64,000 nucleotides of DNA from Kitasatospora cinereorecta. GTDB lineage: Bacteria > Actinomycetota > Actinomycetes > Streptomycetales > Streptomycetaceae. Shown one piece after another: positions 16,388-24,454 of the stretch (positions are counted from its first letter, which is position 1; the number at the start of each line of letters is the position of its first letter). A program made the position numbers and the translations under genes. The notes under the pieces were generated by a model that did no database searches, was not told the origin of the DNA, and saw only the letters and a list, made by a program, of their open reading frames with translations. The stretch spans positions 1,191,001 through 1,255,000 of the forward strand of contig NZ_JAMZDX010000001.1 of the NCBI RefSeq assembly GCF_024172095.1, given 5' to 3'.

Positions 16388-17689
16388 TCACGCCCAGCCC
16401 AGGTGGGCCCGGTTGTGGGCGATCAGCCGGTCGGTGAGCCGGTCGGCGAGGTCGAGCTGGCCGACCAGCGGGTGGGCGAGCAGGGCGTCGAAGACCCGGT
16501 CGCGGCCGCCCTTGAGCGCGGCTTCCAGGGCCAGGTGCTCGTACGCGGTGACGGCGGCGATCAGGCCGGCGTACAGCGGTTCGACCGGACGCTGCGGCAG
16601 CGGGCGGACTCCGTCCGCGTCGACCTCGGCGGGGACTTCGATCACCGCGTCGTCGGGCAGGAACGGCAGGATGCCGTCGTTGCGGGTGTTGACCACCTGG
16701 ACGCTGGTACCGCCGGCCGTGCCGCCGCCGGTGCCCAGCAGCGAGGCGATCAGCTGGACGGCGGCCTCGGAGTAGAAGGCGCCGCCGCGCTTGCCGAGCA
16801 GGTCGGGCTTGGTGTCCAGGGTGGGGTCGGCGTACAGGTCGAGCAGTTGCTTCTCGATCGCGGCGACCTCGGCGGCCCGCGAACCCTTCTCCTTCAACTC
16901 CTCGACCACCAGGTCGTGCTGGTAGAAGTAGCGGAGGTAGTAGGAGGGCACCACGCCGAGCCGACGGATCACCGGCAGCGGCAGGTGGAGGTCGGCGGCG
17001 AGGGCTTCGCCGTGTGCCGCGAGCAGCTCGGGCAGCACCTCGCGACCGTCGGCGGAGCCGGGCGCGTCCAGCAGGGTGACGCCGCGCTCCCAGGTGAGGT
17101 GGTTGAGCCCGACGTGGTCGAGCCGGACCAGTCCGGGGTCGACACCCAGGTGGGCCGCGAACTTCCGCTGGAAGCCGATCGCCACGTTGCACAGGCCGAC
17201 CGCGCGGTGGCCGGCGGTCTGCAGCGCCCGGGTGACGATGCCGACCGGGTTGGTGAAGTCGACGATCCAGGCGGCCGGGTTGGCCCGGCGGACCTGCTCG
17301 GCGATGTCCAGCACCACGGGTACGGTGCGCAGCGCCTTGGCGAGGCCGCCGGCGCCGGTGGTCTCCTGGCCGACGCAGCCGCACTCCAGCGGCCAGGTCT
17401 CGTCCTCGTTCCGGGCGGCCTGTCCGCCGACCCGCAGTTGCAGCAGGACGGCGTCGGCGCCCTGGACGCCGGCGGCGACGTCGGGGGCGGTGGTGACGGT
17501 GGCGGAGTGGCCCTGCCGGGCGAAGATCCGGCGGGCCAGGCCGGCGATCAGCTCCAGCCGGTCGGCGGCCGGGTCGATCAGGACCAGTTCGCCGATCGGG
17601 AGGGTCTCCCTCAGCCGGGCGAAGCCGTCGATCAGTTCGGGCGTGTACGTGGACCCGCCGCCGACGATGGCCAACTTCAGTGCGGACAT
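16388..17689 (-). CDS. GH4-family glycosidase, 6-phospho-beta-glucosidase-like
   Basis: This 433-aa protein has a Rossmann NAD-binding N-terminus (KLAIVGGGSTYTPELIDG). GH4 signatures follow: DAVLLQLRVGGQAARNEDE, VDFTNPVGIVT, LCNVAIGFQRK (the Cys is a metal ligand), HVGLNHLTW (the His is a metal ligand) and VVNTRNDGILPFLPDD. GH4 enzymes use NAD+ and Mn2+ and cleave by a redox-elimination route. The CNV-IG and GLNHLTW blocks resemble the CelF/6-phospho-beta-glucosidase branch. Its ATG overlaps the stop codon of the upstream permease. No PTS gene is visible, so phosphorylation would depend on the kinase encoded just downstream. Confidence 0.9.
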   Translation of the reverse strand: MSALKLAIVGGGSTYTPELIDGFARLRETLPIGELVLIDPAADRLELIAGLARRIFARQGHSATVTTAPDVAAGVQGADAVLLQLRVGGQAARNEDETWPLECGCVGQETTGAGGLAKALRTVPVVLDIAEQVRRANPAAWIVDFTNPVGIVTRALQTAGHRAVGLCNVAIGFQRKFAAHLGVDPGLVRLDHVGLNHLTWERGVTLLDAPGSADGREVLPELLAAHGEALAADLHLPLPVIRRLGVVPSYYLRYFYQHDLVVEELKEKGSRAAEVAAIEKQLLDLYADPTLDTKPDLLGKRGGAFYSEAAVQLIASLLGTGGGTAGGTSVQVVNTRNDGILPFLPDDAVIEVPAEVDADGVRPLPQRPVEPLYAGLIAAVTAYEHLALEAALKGGRDRVFDALLAHPLVGQLDLADRLTDRLIAHNRAHLGWA

Positions 17690-18579
17690 CAGCCCTTGAC
17701 CCCTGTCAGTGTGACGCCTTCGATGAAGGCTCTCTGGGCGAAGAAGAACAGGACGATCACCGGTGCCATCACCAGCAGGGTGGCGGCCATGGTGAGGTTC
17801 CAGTTGGTGTGGTGGGCGCCCTTGAACGACTCCAGTCCGTAACTGAGCGTCCAGGCGCCCTCGTTCTCGCTGGCGTAGATCTGCGGGCCGAAGTAGTCGT
17901 TCCAGCAGTAGAAGAACTGGAACAGCGCGACCGCGGCGATCGCCGGGCGGGCCATCGGCAGCACCACCCGCAGCAGGGTGCGCAGTTCGCCGCAGCCGTC
18001 GATCCGGGCGGCCTCCAGGTACTCCCGCGGGACGGTCAGCAGGAACTGCCGCAGCAGGAAGATGGAGAAGGCGTCGCCGAACAGCATCGGGATGACCAGC
18101 GGCCAGAGCGAGCCGGTGAGGTGGAGCTGCTTGGCCCAGAACAGGTACATCGGGATGACGGTGACCTGCGGCGGGAGCATCATCATCGAGATGACCGCGG
18201 TGAGCGCGAGGCCCCGGCCGCGGAAGCGGAACTTGGCGAGCGCGTACGCGACCGGCAGGCTGGAGACCACGGTCAGCACCGTGCCGGCGCCCGCGTACAC
18301 CAGGGTGTTGCGCCACCAGGTGAGGAAGCCGGGGGTGTGCCAGACCTTGGCGTAGTTGCCCCAGCGCCACTGGTGCGGCCACAGTTCGGAGGTGAGGGCC
18401 TGCTGGTCGCTCATCACCGAGGTGAGGAAGACGAACACGAAGGGCAGGACGAAGAACAGCGCCGCCGCGACGGCGAGCGAGTGGACGGCCAGCCAGTGCA
18501 GCGCGGCGCGCCGGCGGGCGATCCGGGCCGCGGCCGGGCGGACGGCCGCCCGGGCGGGCAGGGACGAGGCGAGTGCCAT
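17689..18579 (-). CDS. Carbohydrate ABC transporter permease (MalG-like)
   Basis: This 296-aa permease has six predicted helices, starting with LAVAAALFFVLPFVFVFL, and the EAA loop EAARIDGCGELRTLLRVVLPMARP that docks the ATPase. The start is ATG 18579 (MALASSLPARAA), six bases after the stop of the other permease. GGGGAGG lies about a dozen bases upstream. The operon lacks its own ATPase. In Streptomyces such importers share the general ATPase MsiK encoded elsewhere, and that is the likely energy source here. Confidence 0.93.
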   Translation of the reverse strand: MALASSLPARAAVRPAAARIARRRAALHWLAVHSLAVAAALFFVLPFVFVFLTSVMSDQQALTSELWPHQWRWGNYAKVWHTPGFLTWWRNTLVYAGAGTVLTVVSSLPVAYALAKFRFRGRGLALTAVISMMMLPPQVTVIPMYLFWAKQLHLTGSLWPLVIPMLFGDAFSIFLLRQFLLTVPREYLEAARIDGCGELRTLLRVVLPMARPAIAAVALFQFFYCWNDYFGPQIYASENEGAWTLSYGLESFKGAHHTNWNLTMAATLLVMAPVIVLFFFAQRAFIEGVTLTGVKG

Positions 18580-18584
18580 GGGTG

Positions 18585-19538
18585 TCAGTCCTCCCCGACC
18601 AGGCCGGCGCCGCGGCGCAGCAGCACCGAGGTGAAGGCCATCGAGATCGCGAACAGGATCACCGCGACCACGCAGGCCGAGCCGGTGTCGAAGCGCTGGA
18701 AGCCGAGGCTGTAGACCATCTGCGGCAGCGTCCAGGTGGAGCCGTGCGGGTAGCCGGGCTCGAACTGCTGGCCGGAGCCGCCGATCACGCCGCTGGCGAC
18801 CTTCCCGGCGACGATCGCCTGGGTGTAGTACTGCATGGTCTGGATCACGCCGGTGACCACGGCGAACTGCACGATCGGCGAGATGTTCGGGAGGGTCACG
18901 TAGCGGAACCGCTGCCACGGCGAGGCGCCGTCCAGCTCGGCGGCCTCGTACTGCTCGCGCGGGACGTCCAGCAGGGCGGCCATGAAGATCACCATCAGGT
19001 CGCCGATGCCCCACAGCGCCAGCAGGGTGAGCGCGGGTTTGGACCAGCTCGGGTCGGTGAACCAGCCGGGCTGCGGCAGTCCGAGCTTGCCGAGCAGGTG
19101 GTTGACCGGCCCGGTGCCGGGGTTGAGCAGGAAGGCGAACGCCATCGTGGCGGCCACCGGCGGGGCCAGGTACGGCAGGTAGAAGGCGGTCCGGAAGAAG
19201 CCGGCGCCGGTCTTCACCTTGGTGATCAGCAGGCCGATGCCGAGCCCGAAGGCGACCCGCAGGGTGACCATCACGGCCACCAGCCACAGGGTGTTGCCGA
19301 GCCCGGTCCAGAAGAACGGGTAGTGGTTGAAGACGTAGTCCCAGTTCTTCAGGCCGGCGAAGGTCGGTGCGGTGAAGCCGTCGTACCGCATGAAGGAGAA
19401 GTAGACGGTGGAGAGCAGCGGGTAGGCGAAGAAGACGCCGAAGCCGATCAGCCAGGGGGAGAGGAAGGCCGCCGTGCGGACGGCCTCGCGGCGGCGCTTG
19501 CGGCGCAGCGCGGGCGGGGTGGGGAGCTGAAGTGCCAT
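18585..19538 (-). CDS. Carbohydrate ABC transporter permease (MalF-like)
   Basis: This 317-aa inner-membrane permease starts with a basic N-terminus (RRKRRREAVRTA) and a first helix LSPWLIGFGVFFAYPLL. Six helices are predicted. The coupling loop YEAAELDGASPWQRFRYVTLPNISP carries the EAA motif. It lies between the solute-binding protein gene (10-base gap) and the second permease gene, and forms the heterodimeric channel with the latter. Confidence 0.93.
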   Translation of the reverse strand: MALQLPTPPALRRKRRREAVRTAAFLSPWLIGFGVFFAYPLLSTVYFSFMRYDGFTAPTFAGLKNWDYVFNHYPFFWTGLGNTLWLVAVMVTLRVAFGLGIGLLITKVKTGAGFFRTAFYLPYLAPPVAATMAFAFLLNPGTGPVNHLLGKLGLPQPGWFTDPSWSKPALTLLALWGIGDLMVIFMAALLDVPREQYEAAELDGASPWQRFRYVTLPNISPIVQFAVVTGVIQTMQYYTQAIVAGKVASGVIGGSGQQFEPGYPHGSTWTLPQMVYSLGFQRFDTGSACVVAVILFAISMAFTSVLLRRGAGLVGED

Positions 19539-19548
19539 GGCGTCGGTG

Positions 19549-20898
19549 TCACTTCGCCTGGTCGACGGCGGCGTCGATCTCCTTGGCCGTGGCGGTCAGC
19601 CCGGCCCCCAGGTCGGTCTGCCGGCCGGCCTCGACCTCGTAGCTGAGGTTCTGCAGGGAGACCTGGTAGGCGCCGCCGTTGATCGAGGCGGGGGTGGTGG
19701 CGGAGTGCGGGTTCTTCGCGATGTCCAGGAAGGTGCGGAAGTTGGCGTCGGCGTCCAGCTTGGGGGAGGACAGCGCGGCGAGGGTGCTGGGCACGTTGTG
19801 GATCGCGTTGGCGAAGGAGACCACCGCGTCGGTGTCGGTGGTCAGGTACTTGACCAGCTCCCAGGCGGCGGTCTGCTTCCGGCTGCCCTTGGCGATGCCG
19901 ACGATGGTGCCGGTCTGGTAGCCGCGGCCGTAGTTCGCGGCCTGGTCGTCCGGCACCGGGAACGGCGCGGTGGCCCACTCGAAGGCGGGCTTGTCCTCGG
20001 CGAGCGACGCGGTCCGCCACTCGCCGTCCAGCGCCATCGCCACCTGCCCGGTGGTGAACGGGTTCTTGGCGCTGAACTCGTCGCCGAAGCCCGTGCGGTA
20101 CTTCTCCAGCCGGTCGAAGCCGCCGAGCTTGTCGACCAGCGACTTCTGCCAGGTCAGGGCCGCCGCCACGGTGGGGTCGGTGGCCACGTTCGACCTGCCG
20201 TCGGCGCCGAAGTAGGTGGACCCGTACTGGCCGAGGTAGTGCGCGATGGCGGTCTCGTAGCCGTGGTAGTTCGGCATGAAGCCGAGCTGCTTGTACGAGT
20301 CGCCGTCGGGCACGGTCAGCTTGGCCGCGTCGGCCTCGAACTCGCTGAAGGTCTTCGGCGGCGCGGTGATCCCGGCCGCGGCGAAGGCGGTCCTGTTGTA
20401 GTAGAGGCCGTAGGCGTCGCCGAGCAGCGGCAGCGAGCACTGGTCGCCCTTGAACTGCGTGTACTGGAGCATCGCGGCCGGGAAGGTCGCGGCCGGGTCG
20501 ATGCCGTCCTTCTTCAGCAGCGGACCGAGGTCGGTCCACACGTTCGAGGCGCAGAACTTGCCGACGTTGTCGGTGGTGAAGGAGGAGACCACGTCGGGCG
20601 CGTCCGGGCCGCCCGCCCGCAGGGCCTGCTCGCTCTTGTCGTCGGCGATGTTGCCGACCACCTTGACGTGGATGTTGGGGTGCAGCTTCTCGAAGGCGGC
20701 CACGTTGTCGTTGATGGCCTTCACCTCGTTGTCCTGGCTCCAGCCGTGCCAGAAGGTGATGGTGACGTCCTTTCCGGCGGCCGAACCGTCGTCGCCGCCC
20801 CCGTCGCCGGTGCCGGTGCAGGCGGTCGCCAGCAGCGCCAGGCAGGCGGCGGAGGCGAGGGCGGCGGGCGTGCGCAGGGTGCTGCGGTTGATGACCAT
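19549..20898 (-). CDS. Extracellular sugar-binding lipoprotein of the ABC importer
   Basis: This 449-aa family 1 solute-binding protein has a lipoprotein signal with lipobox LLATAC (Cys27). A Gly/Asp linker and the mature fold follow, with VTITFWHGWSQDNE, AFEKLHPNIHVKVV, YTQFKGDQCSLPLLGDAYGLYYN and GYQTGTIVGIAKGS. These motifs are typical of oligosaccharide binders. It delivers the ligand to the two permeases encoded downstream. Its gene starts 103 bases after the ROK gene. I see no separate operator in that gap, so it is probably read through from the ROK promoter. Confidence 0.92.
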   Translation of the reverse strand: MVINRSTLRTPAALASAACLALLATACTGTGDGGGDDGSAAGKDVTITFWHGWSQDNEVKAINDNVAAFEKLHPNIHVKVVGNIADDKSEQALRAGGPDAPDVVSSFTTDNVGKFCASNVWTDLGPLLKKDGIDPAATFPAAMLQYTQFKGDQCSLPLLGDAYGLYYNRTAFAAAGITAPPKTFSEFEADAAKLTVPDGDSYKQLGFMPNYHGYETAIAHYLGQYGSTYFGADGRSNVATDPTVAAALTWQKSLVDKLGGFDRLEKYRTGFGDEFSAKNPFTTGQVAMALDGEWRTASLAEDKPAFEWATAPFPVPDDQAANYGRGYQTGTIVGIAKGSRKQTAAWELVKYLTTDTDAVVSFANAIHNVPSTLAALSSPKLDADANFRTFLDIAKNPHSATTPASINGGAYQVSLQNLSYEVEAGRQTDLGAGLTATAKEIDAAVDQAK

Positions 20899-21001
20899 GC
20901 GGGGGCTCTCCTGGGGGTACGGGGGCAGGCGGCAGGGCCCGTCGGCCCGTGTGCGGGGGATGGGAGCGTGGTGCGGTGGTGCGGGCCGGGCATCGGGGTG
21001 G

Positions 21002-22225
21002 TCAGCGGGTGGTGAAGAGGGCGTCCCGGGCGGTGGCGAGGGCGCGCTGCAGGGCGCCGTGCAGGACGGGTGAGCCCGGTACGGCGGAGCAGCGCACCTC
21101 CGGCCGGGGGATGGAGATCCGGTGCAGCGCGTCCTGGACCAGGGCCCGCAGGCGCTCGCCGCCGGCGGTCGGGGTGCCGCCGGAGAGCACCAGCAGCTCC
21201 GGGTCGACCACCGAGACGATCACCGCGAGGCCGACGGCCAGCCGGTCGGCCAGTGCGGCCAGGAAGGCCTCGCCCGCCGGGCTCTCCACGGCCAGGGCCA
21301 CCGCCTGCTCGGCGGTCCCGGCGGTCAGCCCGTGCGCCTCGGCCAGGGCCAGCACCGCGGGCTCGCCGGCCAGCTCCTGGAAGCCGCCGGAGCCCTCCTT
21401 GCGCAGGTCGTCGACCACCGGCGCGCCCGGCACCGGCATGTAGCCGACCTCGCCGGCGCCGCCGGTGAAGCCGCGGTGCAGCCGGCCGGCGATCACGATC
21501 GCGGCGCCGATGCCCTCCTCGGCCCAGAGCAGGACGAAGTCCTCGCAGCCGGCCGCGGCGCCGACCGCCTGCTCGGCGACGGCCGCCAGGTTGACGTCGT
21601 TCTCCAGCGAGACCGGGGTGCCGATCGCCTCTTCCAGTTCGGCGATCAGCCGGGAGGAGTGCCAGCCGGGCAGATGCTCGGCGTAGCGCAGCTCGCCGGT
21701 GCTGGGGTCGAGGGCGCCGCCGATGCCGATCACGGTCTCCCGCAGGGCGTCCGCGGGCAGCCCGGCCAGCCGGACCGCCTGCGCCACCGCCCGGGCGGTG
21801 CGTGCCACCGTCTCGGCCGGCGGCCAGTCGGCGGTGGGCTCGCGGTGCTCGGCCAGCGTGACGCCGGTGATGTCGGCGACCGCCACCCGGACGTGGGTGC
21901 TGGTGACGTCCACCCCGGCGACGTACCCGGCGGCCGGGTTGACCTGGTACAGCTGCGCGTTCGGGCCGGGGCCGCCGGCGGTGGTGCCGACCGGGACGAC
22001 CAGCCCGGCGGCCTCCAGCCGCGCCAGCAGCTGGGAGGCGGTGGGCTTGGACAGGCCGGTGAGGCTGCCGATCCGGGTGCGGGAGAGCGGCCCGTGGGCG
22101 AGCAGCAGCTCCAGCGCGGCGCGGTCGTTGATGGCGCGCAGCAGGCTGGGGGTGCCGGCCAGCGGGGTGCCGGTCTGCGGGGTGCCGGCCTGCGGGGAAC
22201 GACGGGTGCGGGGGTTCTCGGTCAC
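21002..22225 (-). CDS. ROK-family transcriptional repressor of the sugar operon
   Basis: This 407-aa regulator has an N-terminal winged helix (about 25-85; SRTRIGSLTGLSKPTASQLLARLEAAGLV) and a ROK sugar-kinase-like domain with VAGVDVTSTHVRVAVADI, GIGGALDP, ENDVNLAAVAEQ and an ATP-site-like ELLVLSGGTP segment. The usual zinc-binding CxCGxxGC cluster of ROK proteins is absent: after GEVGYMPVPG the sequence goes on without it. It heads the operon ROK-SBP-permeases-GH4-kinase. A palindrome of ROK-operator type lies about 40 bases upstream, consistent with autoregulation and induction by the imported sugar. Confidence 0.9.
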   Translation of the reverse strand: MTENPRTRRSPQAGTPQTGTPLAGTPSLLRAINDRAALELLLAHGPLSRTRIGSLTGLSKPTASQLLARLEAAGLVVPVGTTAGGPGPNAQLYQVNPAAGYVAGVDVTSTHVRVAVADITGVTLAEHREPTADWPPAETVARTARAVAQAVRLAGLPADALRETVIGIGGALDPSTGELRYAEHLPGWHSSRLIAELEEAIGTPVSLENDVNLAAVAEQAVGAAAGCEDFVLLWAEEGIGAAIVIAGRLHRGFTGGAGEVGYMPVPGAPVVDDLRKEGSGGFQELAGEPAVLALAEAHGLTAGTAEQAVALAVESPAGEAFLAALADRLAVGLAVIVSVVDPELLVLSGGTPTAGGERLRALVQDALHRISIPRPEVRCSAVPGSPVLHGALQRALATARDALFTTR

Positions 22226-22265
22226 GGCCCTGATCCTCCTCTGCGCGGTGCGGTCCGGCCAACTG

Positions 22266-22281
22266 TTAGGAAAGTTTCCAA
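22266..22281. promoter_or_regulatory. Candidate ROK operator upstream of the sugar operon
   Basis: TTAGGAAAGTTTCCAA contains the perfect inverted repeat GGAAA-G-TTTCC (22269-22279). It lies about 41 bases before the ROK gene ATG, in an A/T-rich pocket. Palindromes with this GGAAA/TTTCC core occur in front of ROK-regulated genes in Streptomyces. Confidence 0.65.
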
Positions 22282-22310
22282 TCGCGTGGTGGGTGGTGTC
22301 AAGAACGAAG

Positions 22311-22338
22311 AAAGCCCCGCTCCGGAGAGCGGGGCTTT
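22311..22338 (-). terminator. Terminator of the MscS gene
   Basis: AAAGCCCCGCTC (22311-22322) pairs perfectly with GAGCGGGGCTTT (22327-22338) around loop CGGA. On the minus strand the stem is followed by a T-rich tail (CTTCGTTCTTG), 27 bases after the mscS stop codon. It insulates the ROK operator from read-through. Confidence 0.92.
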
Positions 22339-22365
22339 CGTTATCGCGCGGTTACTCGGACTGCG

Positions 22366-23433
22366 TCACTCGGACTGCGCCGGGATCGGCTTGGTGGCCA
22401 GCGAGCGCGCCGAGGCCGGGTCGGCCAGCACCGACGGCGGCGCCACCTCCGGGACGGTCGGCGCCGCGGCGGCCGGCGCCGCCTCCTCCTTCAGCTTCAC
22501 CCCGGCCAGGTCGAACGCCGCCTTCAGCCGCATCCGCAGCGTCCGCGACACCTGGGCCGCCCGGCCCGGCGTGCAGCGCGCCTCGATCCGCAGCAGCACC
22601 GAGTCGGCGGCCACCGACTCCACGCCCAGCACCTTCACCCGGCCCCAGATCAGCTCGTCGTACGGGGTCTCCTTGGACAGCTGCTCGGCGGTCTCCACGA
22701 TCAGCGCCTCGACCTGCTCCAGGTTCTCCTTGTAGGCGACCTGGACGTCGACCGTCGCGGTGCCCCAGCCCTGGCTCATGTTGGCGACCCGCTTCACCTC
22801 GCCGTTGCGGATGTACCAGATCTCTCCGTTGGTACCGCGCAGCTTGGTCACCCGCAGGCCCACCTCCAGCACCGTGCCGGTGGCCACCCCGGTGTCGATC
22901 TCGTCGCCGACGCCGTACTGGTCCTCCATGATCATGAAGACCCCGGACAGGAAGTCCGTCACCAGGTTGCGCGCGCCGAAACCGATCGCCACACCGGCCA
23001 CACCGGCACTGGCCAGCAGCGGCGCCAGGTTCACCCCGAGGGCCGAGAGCACCATCAGGGCGGCCGTGCCCAGGATGGTGAACGACGACACGCTGCGCAG
23101 CACCGAGCCGATCGCCTCGGACCGCTGCTGCCGCCGCTCGGTGTTCACCACCCCACTGTTCGCCAGCAGCCCGCCGATCATGCCCAGCTCGGCCTCCGCC
23201 TCGGCCGGACGGGCCATCCGCGCGATCAGCTTGTCGATCAGCTTGCGCACCGCCGCCCGCAGCACCAGGGCCAACAGCACGATGAAGACGATCCGCAGAC
23301 CGGCCGCCAGCCAGCTCTGCCAGTTGTCGTCCAGCCAGCTCGCCGCCTGCTTGGTCGTGGTGGTCACGTCGGCGGTGCTGGTGGGCAGGTTGAACGTCGG
23401 AGGTGCGGTGTTCGGGGTGGAATCGGCGAGCAT
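22366..23433 (-). CDS. mscS: MscS-family small-conductance mechanosensitive channel
   Basis: This 355-aa membrane protein has a long N-terminal segment with helices near residues 40-62, a pore helix region (TILGTAALMVLSALGVNLAPLLASAGVAGVAIGFGARNLVTDFLSG) and the beta-domain start FMIMEDQYGVGDEIDTG. A mixed alpha/beta cytoplasmic domain and an Ala/Pro-rich tail complete it. GFGARNLVTDFLSG is the family fingerprint. It protects cells from hypo-osmotic shock. It is a monocistronic unit ending in its own terminator. Confidence 0.93.
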   Translation of the reverse strand: MLADSTPNTAPPTFNLPTSTADVTTTTKQAASWLDDNWQSWLAAGLRIVFIVLLALVLRAAVRKLIDKLIARMARPAEAEAELGMIGGLLANSGVVNTERRQQRSEAIGSVLRSVSSFTILGTAALMVLSALGVNLAPLLASAGVAGVAIGFGARNLVTDFLSGVFMIMEDQYGVGDEIDTGVATGTVLEVGLRVTKLRGTNGEIWYIRNGEVKRVANMSQGWGTATVDVQVAYKENLEQVEALIVETAEQLSKETPYDELIWGRVKVLGVESVAADSVLLRIEARCTPGRAAQVSRTLRMRLKAAFDLAGVKLKEEAAPAAAAPTVPEVAPPSVLADPASARSLATKPIPAQSE

Positions 23434-23650
23434 CGCCCCAGCCTATCGGCCTCGGCGGACCCTCCGGACACCCCGTCAGCGGGTCCCGGGTCCCCCGAAG
23501 GGGGCCCTCACCAGGGCCCCCGCGTGCATCGAGCGGCGCGACCGGGAATAAGGGATATGACGGAACGCACACCCCTCGGGCCCGGAGGAGTGCGGTCCGT
23601 TCACAGAGAAATGGTGGCGTCGTACGACGACGTAAGGCGACACTGGGGGA

Positions 23651-23673
23651 GATCACGCCTCGAAGGCGTGATC
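23651..23673 (+). promoter_or_regulatory. Perfect hairpin in the leader of the HNH gene
   Basis: GATCACGCC (23651-23659) and GGCGTGATC (23665-23673) pair perfectly around TCGAA, 54 bases before the GTG start. It is too short and too far from any stop codon to be an obvious terminator. It may be an operator or an mRNA leader structure. Confidence 0.5.
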
Positions 23674-23726
23674 AAACCGCTCGTCCCGGCGCGAGCCACG
23701 CGCCGCAGGCGTCCAAGGAGGCCTCC

Positions 23727-24347
23727 GTGCCGCATGTCCTGGTCCTCAACGCGTCCTACGAGCCACTCGGGGTCGTATCGATGCGCCGCGCACTCATCCT
23801 GGTCCTCAACCACAAGGCAGTCAGCCTGGAGGACTCGGAGATCACTCTGCACAGCGCCACCGCCGTTCTTCCGGCACCGTCCGTCGTCCGACTGACCCGC
23901 TTCGTCCGGGTCCCCTACCGCGGGCCCGTCCCGCTCACCCGCCGCGCCCTGTTCGCCCGTGACCACGGGCGGTGCGTCTACTGCGGGGCCGCCGCCACCA
24001 GCGTCGACCACGTCATCCCGCGCAGCAGGGGAGGCCAGCACCGGTGGGACAACGTCGTCGCCGCCTGCCGCCGCTGCAACCACACCAAGGCCGACCGCCA
24101 CCTCGCCGACCTCGGCTGGCGGATGAAGCACCCGCCCGCAGCACCCGCCGGCCTCGCCTGGCGGGTGATCGGCACCGGGATCAAGGACCCGCGCTGGCGG
24201 CCCTACCTGGAGCCGTACGGAGGACTGGAGCAGTTCCGGGACTTCGAGCACCACGACCATACCGACCACGGTGGTGCCCTCCCGGCCCCGCTCGGCCGGT
24301 CGCACCCCGTCCACCGCGGAGAGCACCCGGAGCCGCTCTCCGCCTGA
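23727..24347 (+). CDS. HNH endonuclease domain protein
   Basis: This 206-aa protein starts at a GTG (VPHVLVLNASYEPL) five bases after AAGGAGG; longer in-frame starts are not needed. An N-terminal beta-rich segment (NASYEPLGVVSMRRA...VRVPYRGP) precedes the HNH fold with zinc-binding pairs CVYC and CRRCNH, and catalytic SVDHVIPRSRGGQHRWDNVVAAC. The tail is His-rich (EHHDHTDHGG). This small HNH family is widespread and highly conserved in actinobacteria. Its cellular role is not established; it is not accompanied by a restriction, phage or toxin gene here. Confidence 0.9.
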   Translation: MPHVLVLNASYEPLGVVSMRRALILVLNHKAVSLEDSEITLHSATAVLPAPSVVRLTRFVRVPYRGPVPLTRRALFARDHGRCVYCGAAATSVDHVIPRSRGGQHRWDNVVAACRRCNHTKADRHLADLGWRMKHPPAAPAGLAWRVIGTGIKDPRWRPYLEPYGGLEQFRDFEHHDHTDHGGALPAPLGRSHPVHRGEHPEPLSA

Positions 24348-24387
24348 CAGACAAGGGCCTGCCCGTCACACACTCGGTATGCCTCAT

Positions 24388-24425
24388 GGGCCGCCGGCGC
24401 ACCCCAGCGGGAGCGTCGGCGGCCC
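24388..24425. terminator. Bidirectional terminator between convergent genes
   Basis: GGGCCGCCGGCGC (24388-24400) pairs with GCGTCGGCGGCCC (24413-24425) with a single mismatch. It lies 40 bases after the HNH stop codon and about 30 bases after the GH84-like gene's stop on the other strand. Confidence 0.78.
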
Positions 24426-24454
24426 GCCGTCTTGGTGCGCTACGGGGTCGTGCG

